Shown in pieces: positions 16,600-24,594 of a stretch of 35,235 nt of DNA. Under the pieces are notes generated by a model. That model saw only the letters and a program-made list of their open reading frames with translations. It ran no database searches and was not told the DNA's origin. The DNA lies in NCBI GenBank assembly GCA_018712405.1, contig DVHB01000058.1, positions 1-35,235 of the forward strand, given 5' to 3'. Within the stretch, counting starts at the first letter, position 1. The number at the start of each line of letters is the position of its first letter. Source of the DNA: Candidatus Coproplasma stercoripullorum. Lineage in GTDB: Bacteria > Bacillota > Clostridia > Christensenellales > Borkfalkiaceae. The position numbers and the translations under genes were made by a program.

Positions 16600-17823
16600 T
16601 CATGCCTTGCGCACAAGTTCGGTCACAAAGAAGCCCGCGCCGAGAGATATATGCGGCAGAAACTGAAGGCCGAATTTGGTGCGGCTCGAGGGAAGAGCGC
16701 AATCCGGGATATGCAGCTCAAAACCCTGATTTTGCTGCAGGAAGTTGTAGATCACGCTGTCATTCTCCTCGGGAAGTATCGAACAGGTGGAGTAGTACAG
16801 GCTGCCGCCCGGTTTTACATAGCGCGAGCAGTTTGAAATTATTTTGAGCTGCAGCGCGGCGAGCGAGGATATGTCCTCCCCCCTTCGGAAAAGCTTTATG
16901 TCGGGATTTTCGTTGATGACGCCGCTGCCCGAGCAGGGGACGTCGCATAAAACGCCGTCGAACGCGCCCTCCCATTCGGGGTTGAACGCCGAGGCGTCGC
17001 CCACGACGGCGGCAACGTTGCCTGCGCCCATGCGGGCGGCATACGACTTTATGAGTTCGGCGCGGTGGGGATGCAGCTCCTGCGAGGTGACAAAACCGCA
17101 CTTTTTTGAAAGGAGCACGCTCTTGCCACCCGGTGCGGCGCAGGCGTCGAGCAGACGTTCGCAAGGGGATATGACCGAACAAATGGCGACCGAACCCACC
17201 GACTGAAAGGTATAGTCACCTCTGTCGTAGCCGCTGTCGCGCACAAAATTTTTAAAGATATAAACGTGTTCAAAGGGCGTTTTTATGTATTCGCCCTTTA
17301 AATACTCCTCCTTGCCCCGCTCAAAGCGCACGCATACGCCGGGCGCGGGGGCAGAGAGAATGGCCTCGGCCTCACCCTTATAGCTGCGGCGCATCTTTTT
17401 TGCAAGCCAGAGCGGCGCGCTGGCGGCAATCGAGAGCCGCTCGTCGGCGCTATCGGGCAGGGGCGGGACTTTATATGAGCGCAGAAAGGCGTTGACAAAG
17501 CCGGCGGCGCCCTCCTTGCCGAGTTTTTTTGTGAGTTCGACGGCGCAGTCGGCCACCATATAGCCGTGCTTGCCCATAAATTCGAGCATATACAGCGCGA
17601 TCTTGAGGACCAGCCGCACGGCGGCCTTGGGCGACTTTTTGCAATTTGCCCCTATGATATGGCCCAGATACACGTCCTTTTCAAGCACGCCGTAACATAT
17701 CTTTGAGGTGCGCGGGCGGTTTATAGGCTCTATGGGCGTATCGGCGAGCGCCTGCTTTAAATACGCGCCCTCCGAATATACCTTTGTAAGGACCAGAAAG
17801 GGGTCTGTGAGCGGATTATTCAA
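16600..17823 (-). CDS. rsmB: 16S rRNA (cytosine-967-C5)-methyltransferase RsmB
   Basis: Methylates C967 of 16S rRNA. A NusB-like N-terminal domain is followed by a Rossmann methyltransferase domain with LDACAAPGGKSVLLS (SAM binding) and the two cysteine motifs CDVPCSGSGVINENPDI and YYSTCSILPEEND. I choose the TTG at 17821-17823 (NNPLTDPFLVLTKVYSEG follows), giving 407 aa. It has GGGTGAT just upstream and overlaps the fmt stop. The frame extends 23 codons further into fmt without family similarity. It sits between fmt and rlmN, the canonical order. Confidence 0.93.
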   Translation of the reverse strand: MNNPLTDPFLVLTKVYSEGAYLKQALADTPIEPINRPRTSKICYGVLEKDVYLGHIIGANCKKSPKAAVRLVLKIALYMLEFMGKHGYMVADCAVELTKKLGKEGAAGFVNAFLRSYKVPPLPDSADERLSIAASAPLWLAKKMRRSYKGEAEAILSAPAPGVCVRFERGKEEYLKGEYIKTPFEHVYIFKNFVRDSGYDRGDYTFQSVGSVAICSVISPCERLLDACAAPGGKSVLLSKKCGFVTSQELHPHRAELIKSYAARMGAGNVAAVVGDASAFNPEWEGAFDGVLCDVPCSGSGVINENPDIKLFRRGEDISSLAALQLKIISNCSRYVKPGGSLYYSTCSILPEENDSVIYNFLQQNQGFELHIPDCALPSSRTKFGLQFLPHISLGAGFFVTELVRKA

Positions 17824-18733
17824 GGATATCACCCGCCGAAATTTTGCGGCCGTTGAAGATATCGGGCGCGGCGAGGCGCTTGCCGCCCGCAAACTGCGCC
17901 TCGGTGATGAGCACGGCGCCCGTGCCGCAGGCCACCTTTACGCCGCGCTTTGTGACCTCTATCACCGTGCCGCAGGGGCCCGAGCCTTCAGATACATAGG
18001 CGCGGTAAAAATTTACGGGCGCGCCCTTTAAATGAGCGAACGCCGCGGGCGAGGGGCTCATGGCGTTTATCAGCGCGCATACCTCTTTTGCAGGCGCGGA
18101 GAAATTGACTTGTGCATCCTCTTTTTTTATCTTTTTGCAGAAAGTTGCGGCACTTTCGTCCTGTAAAAGCAGGGCGGTGTCGCCGCGCTCAATGAGGTCA
18201 TACGCCTCACACAGCGCCTCGGCAGAGAGCGACGAGAGGCGCGCGGAAAGCTCGCCGCACGTTTCGCCGTCGCAGATGGCGCAGCGCTTTGTGAGCAATA
18301 TGTCGCCTGCGTCGAGCGCAAGCTCAGTCTTCATTATGGTAACGCCCGTGACAGATTCGCCCGCGAGTATGGCCGATTGAACGGGAGAAGCGCCCCTGTG
18401 TTTCGGAAGCAGCGAGGCGTGCGCGTTCCACACGCCGAGCGGGAATAAACCCAGCACCTCACGCGAGAGAAGCTGACCGTAAGCGCAGGTAAACATAGCG
18501 TCCGCGCCGAGAGATCTCAGCTCTTCGACGCGCTCGCGTATCTTTTTGAACTGATATACGGGGAGTCCGGCCGAGAGTGCATACTGCTTTACGGGCGGGG
18601 GCGTCAACACGCCCCTGCGACCGAACGGCCTGTCTTCCTGGGTTATCACGGCGACTATTTCACAGCCCTTTTCGTGCAGCGCTTTGAGGGGCGCCACGGC
18701 GTACTGCGGAGTGCCCGCGTAAATTATCTTCAT
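17816..18733 (-). CDS. fmt: Methionyl-tRNA formyltransferase
   Basis: Formylates initiator Met-tRNA using 10-formyl-THF; 305 aa. The N-terminal formyltransferase fold has IIYAGTPQYAVAPLKAL, the active-site stretch WNAHASLLPKHRGASPVQSAILAG (the SLLPKHRG motif with catalytic Asn and His), and GVTIMKTELALDAGDIL with the catalytic Asp. The C-terminal domain runs from about residue 205. def lies 66 bp upstream, the standard def-fmt pair for formylation and deformylation of nascent proteins. Confidence 0.97.
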   Translation of the reverse strand: MKIIYAGTPQYAVAPLKALHEKGCEIVAVITQEDRPFGRRGVLTPPPVKQYALSAGLPVYQFKKIRERVEELRSLGADAMFTCAYGQLLSREVLGLFPLGVWNAHASLLPKHRGASPVQSAILAGESVTGVTIMKTELALDAGDILLTKRCAICDGETCGELSARLSSLSAEALCEAYDLIERGDTALLLQDESAATFCKKIKKEDAQVNFSAPAKEVCALINAMSPSPAAFAHLKGAPVNFYRAYVSEGSGPCGTVIEVTKRGVKVACGTGAVLITEAQFAGGKRLAAPDIFNGRKISAGDILE

Positions 18734-18799
18734 CTAACACTCTCCGTGCCGATTAGCCGAGCGCTGATAGCTTTTAACACTCGGCCGATGCGGCGAAAA

Positions 18800-19294
18800 T
18801 TACTGCTTGTCCTCTTGGGGTTCGATGCGGCGGCCCTCGGAGTCGATATCGTAGACCTCGACCGCCTTGTCGATATATAAAATGCCGTCGAGGTGGTCGA
18901 GCTCATGACAGACGGCGCGGGCAAAGAAACCCTCGGCCGTGAGCTTGTGCTTGCGGCCCTTTCTGTCGCGATATTCGAGCTTCACCTTGTCGGGGCGGAT
19001 GACCGTACCCTGCTTGCCCCTCACCGAGAGACAGCCCTCGGGGCCGACTTGTTCGCCCTTGGTTGAGTATATGACGGGGTTTACAAGCTCGAAAAAGCCC
19101 TCGTCAACGTCCACAACTACCACGCGCGCATCCACGCCCACCTGGGGCGCGGCGAGACCCGCGCCGTCCTCCGCGCGGACGGTCGTCTTCATGTCGTCTA
19201 AAAGGGCGCCAAGATCATCGTTGAAATTTTTAACCTCTTTGCAGACCTTGCGAAGAACGGGATCGCCGACCTGCACTACATATCTCTGAGCCAT
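18800..19294 (-). CDS. def: Peptide deformylase
   Basis: Metalloenzyme removing the N-formyl group from nascent chains; 164 aa. All three family motifs are present: GAGLAAPQVG, EGCLSV (metal Cys) and HELDHLDG (HExxH, two metal His and the catalytic Glu). It starts MAQRYVVQVGDPVLRK. It lies between priA and fmt in the housekeeping operon. A 323-bp repeat-bearing gap separates it from priA, so it may also have its own promoter. Confidence 0.97.
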   Translation of the reverse strand: MAQRYVVQVGDPVLRKVCKEVKNFNDDLGALLDDMKTTVRAEDGAGLAAPQVGVDARVVVVDVDEGFFELVNPVIYSTKGEQVGPEGCLSVRGKQGTVIRPDKVKLEYRDRKGRKHKLTAEGFFARAVCHELDHLDGILYIDKAVEVYDIDSEGRRIEPQEDKQ

Positions 19295-19498
19295 ATATAT
19301 ACCTCTGTTGTATGATTAATTTGAATGTATGTATTTATTTTAAGACTTCTCGACTGCGCGGCCGCACACCGTGCCGCCGCTCCGCTCGAAATGACAGAAT
19401 ATAGAATTTATGTAAAATAATTTTAGCCGCAGCAAAACGCAATTAATAACTATGGCGATGCGAGCAGAGCAAGGCGCGTGCGGATATACGCGCGGCCC
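19295..19498. repeat. Repeat fragments between priA and def
   Basis: 19345-19397 contains the GACTTCTCGACTGCGC ... GCTCGAAATGAC unit related to 8046-8083. 19452-19497 is a partial head of the covarying element (ATGCGAGCAGAGCAAGGCGCG), followed by a GCGCGT/ACGCGC hairpin. The full element follows at 19499. No gene is seen. Confidence 0.6.
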
Positions 19499-19622
19499 CC
19501 TGAGTTCAAAGAAACGAGCAGTACGCGGCGCGCGAGGAAAACTTGAGGGAGTTTACTTTGGCGTAAATGACCGAAAGTTGCCGCAGCGCAACAAAGTAAT
19601 GCGACGTTTATTTGGGCTCAGG
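19499..19622. repeat. Covarying 3'-flank structured element, copy A4 (overlaps the priA stop)
   Basis: P1 is CCTGAGTTCAAA (19499-19510) with TTTGGGCTCAGG (19611-19622), 12 pairs including two G-U. P2 is AAACG (19512-19516) with CGTTT (19605-19609). P3 is AACTT (19540-19544) with AAGTT (19575-19579). P4 is GTTTAC (19551-19556) with GTAAAT (19563-19568) around TTTGGC. The right half of P1 contains the priA TGA stop (19618-19620), so the last codons are part of the fold. Confidence 0.85.
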
Positions 19623-21789
19623 AAAGGTTGACGGGATTTTCTTCGACATACACAAGCGCCCGCGCAGTCGTATATTTTACCGCGAGGTCATAGATCTCGG
19701 GCAGGAGTTTGCCGTCCTCGAGCCGCATAAGAACCTGGTAGCGCACGCGGCCCTGTATCTTTTTTATGGGCGAATGCATTTTGTTTAAGAATATGAACTC
19801 CTGCGGATAGTCCCTGCGAAGCTCCTCGCAGCCGAAATACACGCCCTTGAGCGCCTCGAGCGCGGCTCCGTCATCCTCAGCGGTGACCATCACTCTGCAT
19901 ATGAGCGAAAAAGGCGGGAAGTGCGTCGTCTTTCTCAGATCTATCTCGTTGTTGAAAAAGCCGAGATAGTCGTAGTTTACCGCATACCTTAAGATATAAT
20001 TTTCGGGCGAGTACGTCTGCAGGACTACCTTGCCCGCCTCTCCGGCCCTGCCGCTGCGGCCCGACACCTGCGTGATGAGCTGAAATGTGCGTTCGCCCGC
20101 GCGGTAGTCGGAAAAGTGCAGGCTCATGTCGGCGTCGAGTATGCCGACCAGAGTTACCGAGGGGAAGTCGTGCCCCTTAGCTACCATCTGCGTGCCGACG
20201 AGGATATCGGCCTCTCTCTCTGCAAACTTTTTGAGTATTTTATAGTGCCCCTCTTTGCCCGAGGTGGTATCCACGTCCATGCGCAGTATGCGCGCCGAGG
20301 GGAAGGCCGCCTTCAGATCTGCGACCACGCGCTGCGTGCCCGTGCCGCCGTATCTTAAATGCAGGCCGCCGCACTCGGGGCAGGCGCGCGGCATGCGGTA
20401 TTTTGCGCCGCAGTAGTGGCACTTTAAACAGTTTTCCTCGCTGTGATATGCAAGCGGCACGTCACAGTGTTCGCACTTTAACACATTGCCGCAGTCCTGG
20501 CATATGACGGTGTGCGAATATCCCCGCCTGTTCAAAAATATTATGGCCTGATTGCCGCTTTTGAGCACATCGGAAAGCTCTTCCCGCAAGACGGCAGAAA
20601 ATGCGGTGTTATTGCCGCGCTTTACCTCTTTGCGCATATCGGCTATCGTGATTTCCGGCAGCGGTCTGCCGTTTATGCGCTCTGTGAGCGTTATCAGGTT
20701 ATATTCCCCCGAAACGGCCCTTGCATACGTTTCGACCGACGGCGTGGCGCTGCCTAAGATGAGTTTGCAGCCGTTGTATTCCGCGCGCATCTTTGCCACC
20801 TCCACGGTGGAATAGCGCGGAGCGGACTCCGAAAAATAGGAACCGTCGTGTTCCTCGTCTATGATAATCGCGCCGATATTTTCGAGCGGGGAAAATATGG
20901 CGGAACGGGCGCCTATGGCTATCTTTGCCTCGCCCGTCTTAAGTCTCCACCACTCGTCGAAACGCTCTCCGGCCGAGAGACCGCTGTGGAGTATTGCGGC
21001 CTTATCGCCGAAGCGGCGCCTGAGCTGCGAAAACATCTGGGGAGTCAGAGAAATTTCCGGCACCAAAAATATGGCCGTCTTGCCCGCGGCGAGCGCGCGG
21101 CTTATTACGTTTAAATATATCTCCGTTTTTCCGCTGCCCGTAACACCGTGGATAAGATGCACGGTCTGCGGATTCTTTTCTATGCTTTCAAGCGCATTTA
21201 CCTGCGCGGGAGTTAAAACCCTGCCCGTCTCCTCACCGCCGTCATAGCCGGCAGGGGTGCGGTTTACTTTGATTTTAACAAGCTCCGCCCCGCCCTTATC
21301 CAGAACGGCGTTCACGGCGCCCCGTCCGAACCTCTCGCAGGAGGCTGTATACTCAGCCTCTCCGCAGTCCTTTAAATATTGTAAAAACTCGGCCTGTTTT
21401 TTTGCCGACTTTGTAAGTTTTATGTCGTCAGACAAAAAGCGGACCGTTTTTTTATATATCTCGTGCACGCGGCCCGTGCGCATTTCGGCCGGGATGAACA
21501 GCCTCAGACACACCGCCTTGGGCACGCGATAGCGCGCAGAGAGTCCGTTCATGAGCGAAAAACATTCCCTGCCCAGCGCCGGCGGCTCGTCGTAGACATA
21601 GGCGACCGGCTTTATTCTATCGGGCGGAAACCCGCTCGTCTCCGCAAGCCCCACGACAAAGCCGTCTATAACCCTGCCGCCGAAGGGCACCTTCACGCGG
21701 CAGCCCTCGCGAACCTCGCCGTCGCAGGAATATTCAAATATTTTATCCACCTGTGCGTGGGCGATATCGACGATGACCTGTGCGTACAT
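19618..21789 (-). CDS. priA: Primosomal protein N' (replication restart helicase PriA)
   Basis: Superfamily-2 3'-5' helicase that reloads the replisome at collapsed forks; 723 aa, normal length. The N-terminal 3'-DNA-binding domain (about 1-100) is followed by Walker A GVTGSGKTE (215-223), DEEH (311-314) and GSATPS. The zinc-binding insertion has cysteine pairs at 430/433, 439/442, 457/460 and 470/473. The helicase C-terminal part has VGTQMVAKGHDFPSVTLVGI and ISGRSGRAG-like QVSGRSGRAG. It follows rpoZ directly; coaBC, which lies between them in B. subtilis, is absent. Its stop codon is embedded in a structured repeat. Confidence 0.97.
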   Translation of the reverse strand: MYAQVIVDIAHAQVDKIFEYSCDGEVREGCRVKVPFGGRVIDGFVVGLAETSGFPPDRIKPVAYVYDEPPALGRECFSLMNGLSARYRVPKAVCLRLFIPAEMRTGRVHEIYKKTVRFLSDDIKLTKSAKKQAEFLQYLKDCGEAEYTASCERFGRGAVNAVLDKGGAELVKIKVNRTPAGYDGGEETGRVLTPAQVNALESIEKNPQTVHLIHGVTGSGKTEIYLNVISRALAAGKTAIFLVPEISLTPQMFSQLRRRFGDKAAILHSGLSAGERFDEWWRLKTGEAKIAIGARSAIFSPLENIGAIIIDEEHDGSYFSESAPRYSTVEVAKMRAEYNGCKLILGSATPSVETYARAVSGEYNLITLTERINGRPLPEITIADMRKEVKRGNNTAFSAVLREELSDVLKSGNQAIIFLNRRGYSHTVICQDCGNVLKCEHCDVPLAYHSEENCLKCHYCGAKYRMPRACPECGGLHLRYGGTGTQRVVADLKAAFPSARILRMDVDTTSGKEGHYKILKKFAEREADILVGTQMVAKGHDFPSVTLVGILDADMSLHFSDYRAGERTFQLITQVSGRSGRAGEAGKVVLQTYSPENYILRYAVNYDYLGFFNNEIDLRKTTHFPPFSLICRVMVTAEDDGAALEALKGVYFGCEELRRDYPQEFIFLNKMHSPIKKIQGRVRYQVLMRLEDGKLLPEIYDLAVKYTTARALVYVEENPVNLS

Positions 21790-21846
21790 AAATTCTACCC
21801 TGTGAGCGCGGCCGACGCCCGCGCAAAACTCAACGGCAAGCGATTT

Positions 21847-21874
21847 CAGCCCCGCGCCTGAAGGCGCGGGGCTG
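21847..21874. other. Perfect 12-bp GC hairpin between rpoZ and priA
   Basis: CAGCCCCGCGCC and GGCGCGGGGCTG with a four-base loop, 10 bp past the rpoZ stop. No T-run follows on the minus strand (GAAATCG), so it is more likely an mRNA processing or stability hairpin, or a leaky terminator, inside the operon. Confidence 0.5.
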
Positions 21875-21884
21875 TCATTTCAAA

Positions 21885-22097
21885 TCAGTCCTTTACGGAG
21901 GTGACCTTGCCGCTCTCTATCTCATAGCAGGCGGCGGTTATCTCCTTCATCTTGTTGGGCAGCTCCCGGCCGCTGTTCTGCTCGATTATCTGGCGGGCGC
22001 GCTTTGCCGCCACCACGCACAGTTCATAACGCGAGGCCTCGTGCCCGTCCGCAGAGAGTTTTTCTAAAAGTTCGTCTACCGCAGGTTTATTTATCAT
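21885..22097 (-). CDS. rpoZ: DNA-directed RNA polymerase omega subunit
   Basis: Small RNA polymerase assembly subunit, 70 aa. It has MINKPAVDELLEKL, the conserved SRYELCVVAAKRARQI helix (the RYxLVxxxAKRAR pattern) and the EITAACYEIESGKV end. Its start overlaps the gmk stop by 11 bp, so the two are translationally coupled; gmk-rpoZ is a widespread pair. Confidence 0.95.
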   Translation of the reverse strand: MINKPAVDELLEKLSADGHEASRYELCVVAAKRARQIIEQNSGRELPNKMKEITAACYEIESGKVTSVKD

Positions 22098-22671
22098 TGT
22101 GCAAAACCTCCTTATTTTTACGGATAATATGCAATATGCGCTCTGCTGCGCTTGTTACGTCGTCGTTTACCACGCAGTAGTCGTATTTGTCCTTTTTTGA
22201 AAGTTCGTAGGCCGCGCGCGCAAGGCGCTCCTCCACCTTTTCGTCGCTCTCGGTGCCGCGCGACTTTAAACGGCGCCTGAGCTCATCCATATCGGGCGGG
22301 AGGATCATGATGAGCACCGCCGCCGGGTGAGCCGCCTTTACCTGCAGCGCGCCGTCGACCTCTATCTCGAGTATCACGTCGGAGATCTTCAACTTCTCCT
22401 CCACGAACGCCCTTGGAGTGCCGTAATAATTTTCAAAGTGGGAAGAATATTCCAGAAGCTCGCCGCGCTCTATCATCTGTTTAAAGCGCTCTCGGGAGAT
22501 GAAGAAATATTCCCTGCCGTTTTGCTCCCCTTCGCGCGGGGCGCGCGTCGTGCACGACACACTCTCGCACAGCGAGGGGCAAAGTTCAAACATCTTTTTT
22601 ATCACCGTGCCCTTGCCCACGCCCGAAGGGCCGGAGATGACCGCAAGCACATTATTTACTTTATCACTCAA
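22087..22671 (-). CDS. gmk: Guanylate kinase
   Basis: Phosphorylates GMP to GDP; 194 aa. P-loop SGPSGVGKGTV near residue 13, the GMP-binding SCTTRAPREGEQNGREYFFIS, and the lid region MILPPDMDELRRRLKSRGTES. It overlaps yicC by 8 bp and rpoZ by 11 bp in a tightly packed operon. Full length, no anomalies. Confidence 0.97.
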   Translation of the reverse strand: MSDKVNNVLAVISGPSGVGKGTVIKKMFELCPSLCESVSCTTRAPREGEQNGREYFFISRERFKQMIERGELLEYSSHFENYYGTPRAFVEEKLKISDVILEIEVDGALQVKAAHPAAVLIMILPPDMDELRRRLKSRGTESDEKVEERLARAAYELSKKDKYDYCVVNDDVTSAAERILHIIRKNKEVLHNDK

Positions 22672-23539
22672 CGTTCTGTACCTGTTCGCGTATTTTTTCT
22701 ATCTCATTTTTAAGCTCCAGACCGCACTTGGTTATGGTTATATCGTTGCTCTTGGAACAGATGGTGTTCGTCTCTCTGTTGAATTCCTGAACAAGGAAGT
22801 CGAGCTTGCGCCCGACTATGGGCGAGCGGCATATATCCCTGAACTGCTCTATGTGCGACTTTAACCTTGTGAGCTCCTCATCTATGTTGGACTTATCGGA
22901 AAAAAGCGCCACCTCGGTCAGGAGCTTGCCCTCGTCGTAAGTTGCGCCCTGGAGATACTTTTCGATCTTCTCCTTAAGCTTTGCGCGGTAATCTTCGGCA
23001 ACGAGGGGGGCGCGCTCTGCCACCATTTTTACCAGTTGTTCGATCCTGTCCATGCGGGAGAGCATGTCTGCCCTTAGCTTTTCGCCCTCTTTAAAGCGCA
23101 TGGCGTTAAGATTTTCAAGCGCGGAAGAGAGCGCCGATGTGAGCGCCGCGATAAGCTCGTCGTCGGCGGCCTGACTCTCGTCGCGCACGACGACGTCGGG
23201 CATTCTCAGCAGGGACGTGGCCGTCACGTCGAAAGGAATATCGGATGAAAGCCGGGAAAGACGCCTTGCAGCGGCTATATACGAGGCTGCGACGCCTTCG
23301 TCAAGCTCGAGCGCCTTCTTCTTTTCGCGTTTGTCTGAAAGGCTGACGTACACGTCGGCATGTCCGCGCGTGATCTTTTCGCGTACGCGCGCGCGAATCA
23401 CCTCTTCGTAGGCGGCGAATATGCGCGGCGCCTTTATCAACGCGTCGAGATAACGGTTATTCACCGTTTTTATTTCAACCGAGAGCTCTATTCCGCCCTC
23501 CCTGTATTCGCCTCTGCCGTAGCCCGTCATGCTGAGCAT
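22664..23539 (-). CDS. yicC: YicC/YloC family endoribonuclease
   Basis: Member of the conserved YicC family, whose E. coli member is an endoribonuclease; 291 aa. The N-terminus MLSMTGYGRGEYREGGIELSVEIKTVNNRYL is diagnostic. The C-terminal DUF1732-type region has SHIEQFRDI and GRKLDFLVQEFNRETNTICSKSND. First gene of the yicC-gmk-rpoZ-priA-def-fmt-rsmB-rlmN run, ~80 bp after a consensus promoter; remA, between yicC and gmk in B. subtilis, is absent. The RNA target is unknown. Confidence 0.95.
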   Translation of the reverse strand: MLSMTGYGRGEYREGGIELSVEIKTVNNRYLDALIKAPRIFAAYEEVIRARVREKITRGHADVYVSLSDKREKKKALELDEGVAASYIAAARRLSRLSSDIPFDVTATSLLRMPDVVVRDESQAADDELIAALTSALSSALENLNAMRFKEGEKLRADMLSRMDRIEQLVKMVAERAPLVAEDYRAKLKEKIEKYLQGATYDEGKLLTEVALFSDKSNIDEELTRLKSHIEQFRDICRSPIVGRKLDFLVQEFNRETNTICSKSNDITITKCGLELKNEIEKIREQVQNVE

Positions 23540-23621
23540 ACTTTCTCACCGCCTTTATATCAGTCGGCCGCGCCGCCCGCAACGGTTGTAAAAAGCGCCG
23601 CCAAAATTTTATACGTATTAT

Positions 23622-23650
23622 ATTATATCAAACCGCGCGGAAAAATTCAA
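23622..23650 (-). promoter_or_regulatory. Sigma-A promoter for the yicC operon
   Basis: Minus strand TTGAAT (23645-23650), 17 bases, TATAAT (23622-23627), ~82 bp before yicC. The spacer contains the 8-bp palindrome CCGCGCGG. The rest of 23540-23814 shows no gene. Confidence 0.75.
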
Positions 23651-23814
23651 GCGGTTTATACAGGTATAGAGGCAATACTTTGCCGCAACTTTGCGCCGGG
23701 ACGTATCCGCAATGCTGCGCGGCGGCAATTGCAAAACATCGCTTGCACGGCAAGGCGAAATCCCAGCCCGTCACGTTTTGTCCGTGCGCAAAACTTATAA
23801 CTGCCGCAAGCGGC

Positions 23815-24465
23815 CTAATAATCATCTCTCCCCTCGTCATCCAGCCCGCGTATGCGGGAGGATACCAGGCGGTAATTATTCTTCAGGTCGGTTTCAAACA
23901 GTGTGACAGCCTGGTTGGACGAAGCCACGCCGCCGCTCGTATCGGCAAAGAATGCGATATTTCCTGCGCACATGACTATGGGCACGCCGTACAGATATGC
24001 GTAGGCACGGGCAAGCAGGGGCGGCATTACGCCGCACATATCCTCGAGTACGGCGGCGATCAGACTGCATCCGCACGATGCGAGCGCACGCACCCCATCG
24101 GGAAAGTACAGGTCGTTGTCTATCACCAGCCCCACTCTGTAACCTTCCACCTGGTACAGGCCGAGATAAGCGCCGCTCTTATACTCCTCGCCGCCGAACA
24201 CATGGTTCATATCTGTTATGCCGAGCAGTTTCCCCCTGTCGGCAACGGCGGCAGACTTGCGCACCACCCCGCGCGAAACCGTCTTGCAGCCGCAAACCAC
24301 GCCGCAGGAATATGTGCGGGAAAGGCGTGCCGCCTCCTCAAATTTATCTGTTTTACCCGCAAGCTCGTTTTCGTAATCGACTTCGCCGAGGAAATCGAAG
24401 CCGAACAGAGCGAGTTCGCATCCGGGTAGCCTGTTCGCCCCGCCCGCAGCAACGCATACTTTCAT
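23815..24465 (-). CDS. Nitrilase-fold (carbon-nitrogen hydrolase-like) protein, catalytic residues missing
   Basis: 216 aa from the ATG at 24463-24465; the longer upstream frame lacks family similarity. The fold is suggested by the pattern GYRVGLVIDNDLYFPDGVRALASCGCSLI (residues 108-136), which matches the nitrilase GxxIGxxICYDxxFPExxRxLAxxGA block, and by LYGVPIVMCAGN. In active enzymes a Cys sits where this protein has Asp116. The catalytic Glu region reads LALFGFDFLG, without Glu at the expected place, and the Lys region reads LGITDMNHVF, without Lys. It is therefore probably a non-enzymatic or altered member. No strong ribosome site is seen. It is divergent from the M1 peptidase gene. Confidence 0.6.
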   Translation of the reverse strand: MKVCVAAGGANRLPGCELALFGFDFLGEVDYENELAGKTDKFEEAARLSRTYSCGVVCGCKTVSRGVVRKSAAVADRGKLLGITDMNHVFGGEEYKSGAYLGLYQVEGYRVGLVIDNDLYFPDGVRALASCGCSLIAAVLEDMCGVMPPLLARAYAYLYGVPIVMCAGNIAFFADTSGGVASSNQAVTLFETDLKNNYRLVSSRIRGLDDEGRDDY

Positions 24466-24594
24466 ACCATATATTCTACTGCAGCAAAAATATTTTTGTG
24501 AATAAGCATCACCGGGGGCATTAAGCAAAAACGGCGCGAAATTTATTGCGCTGACAGGAAAAAAAACGAGCCGCCCGGCATACAATATGTTGCT

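Noticed and set aside
4517-19622. Integron attC-like sites, suggested by structured elements behind stop codons
   Set aside because: No GTTRRRY/RYYYAAC core ends, no integrase, and the flanking genes are conserved operon genes, not cassettes.
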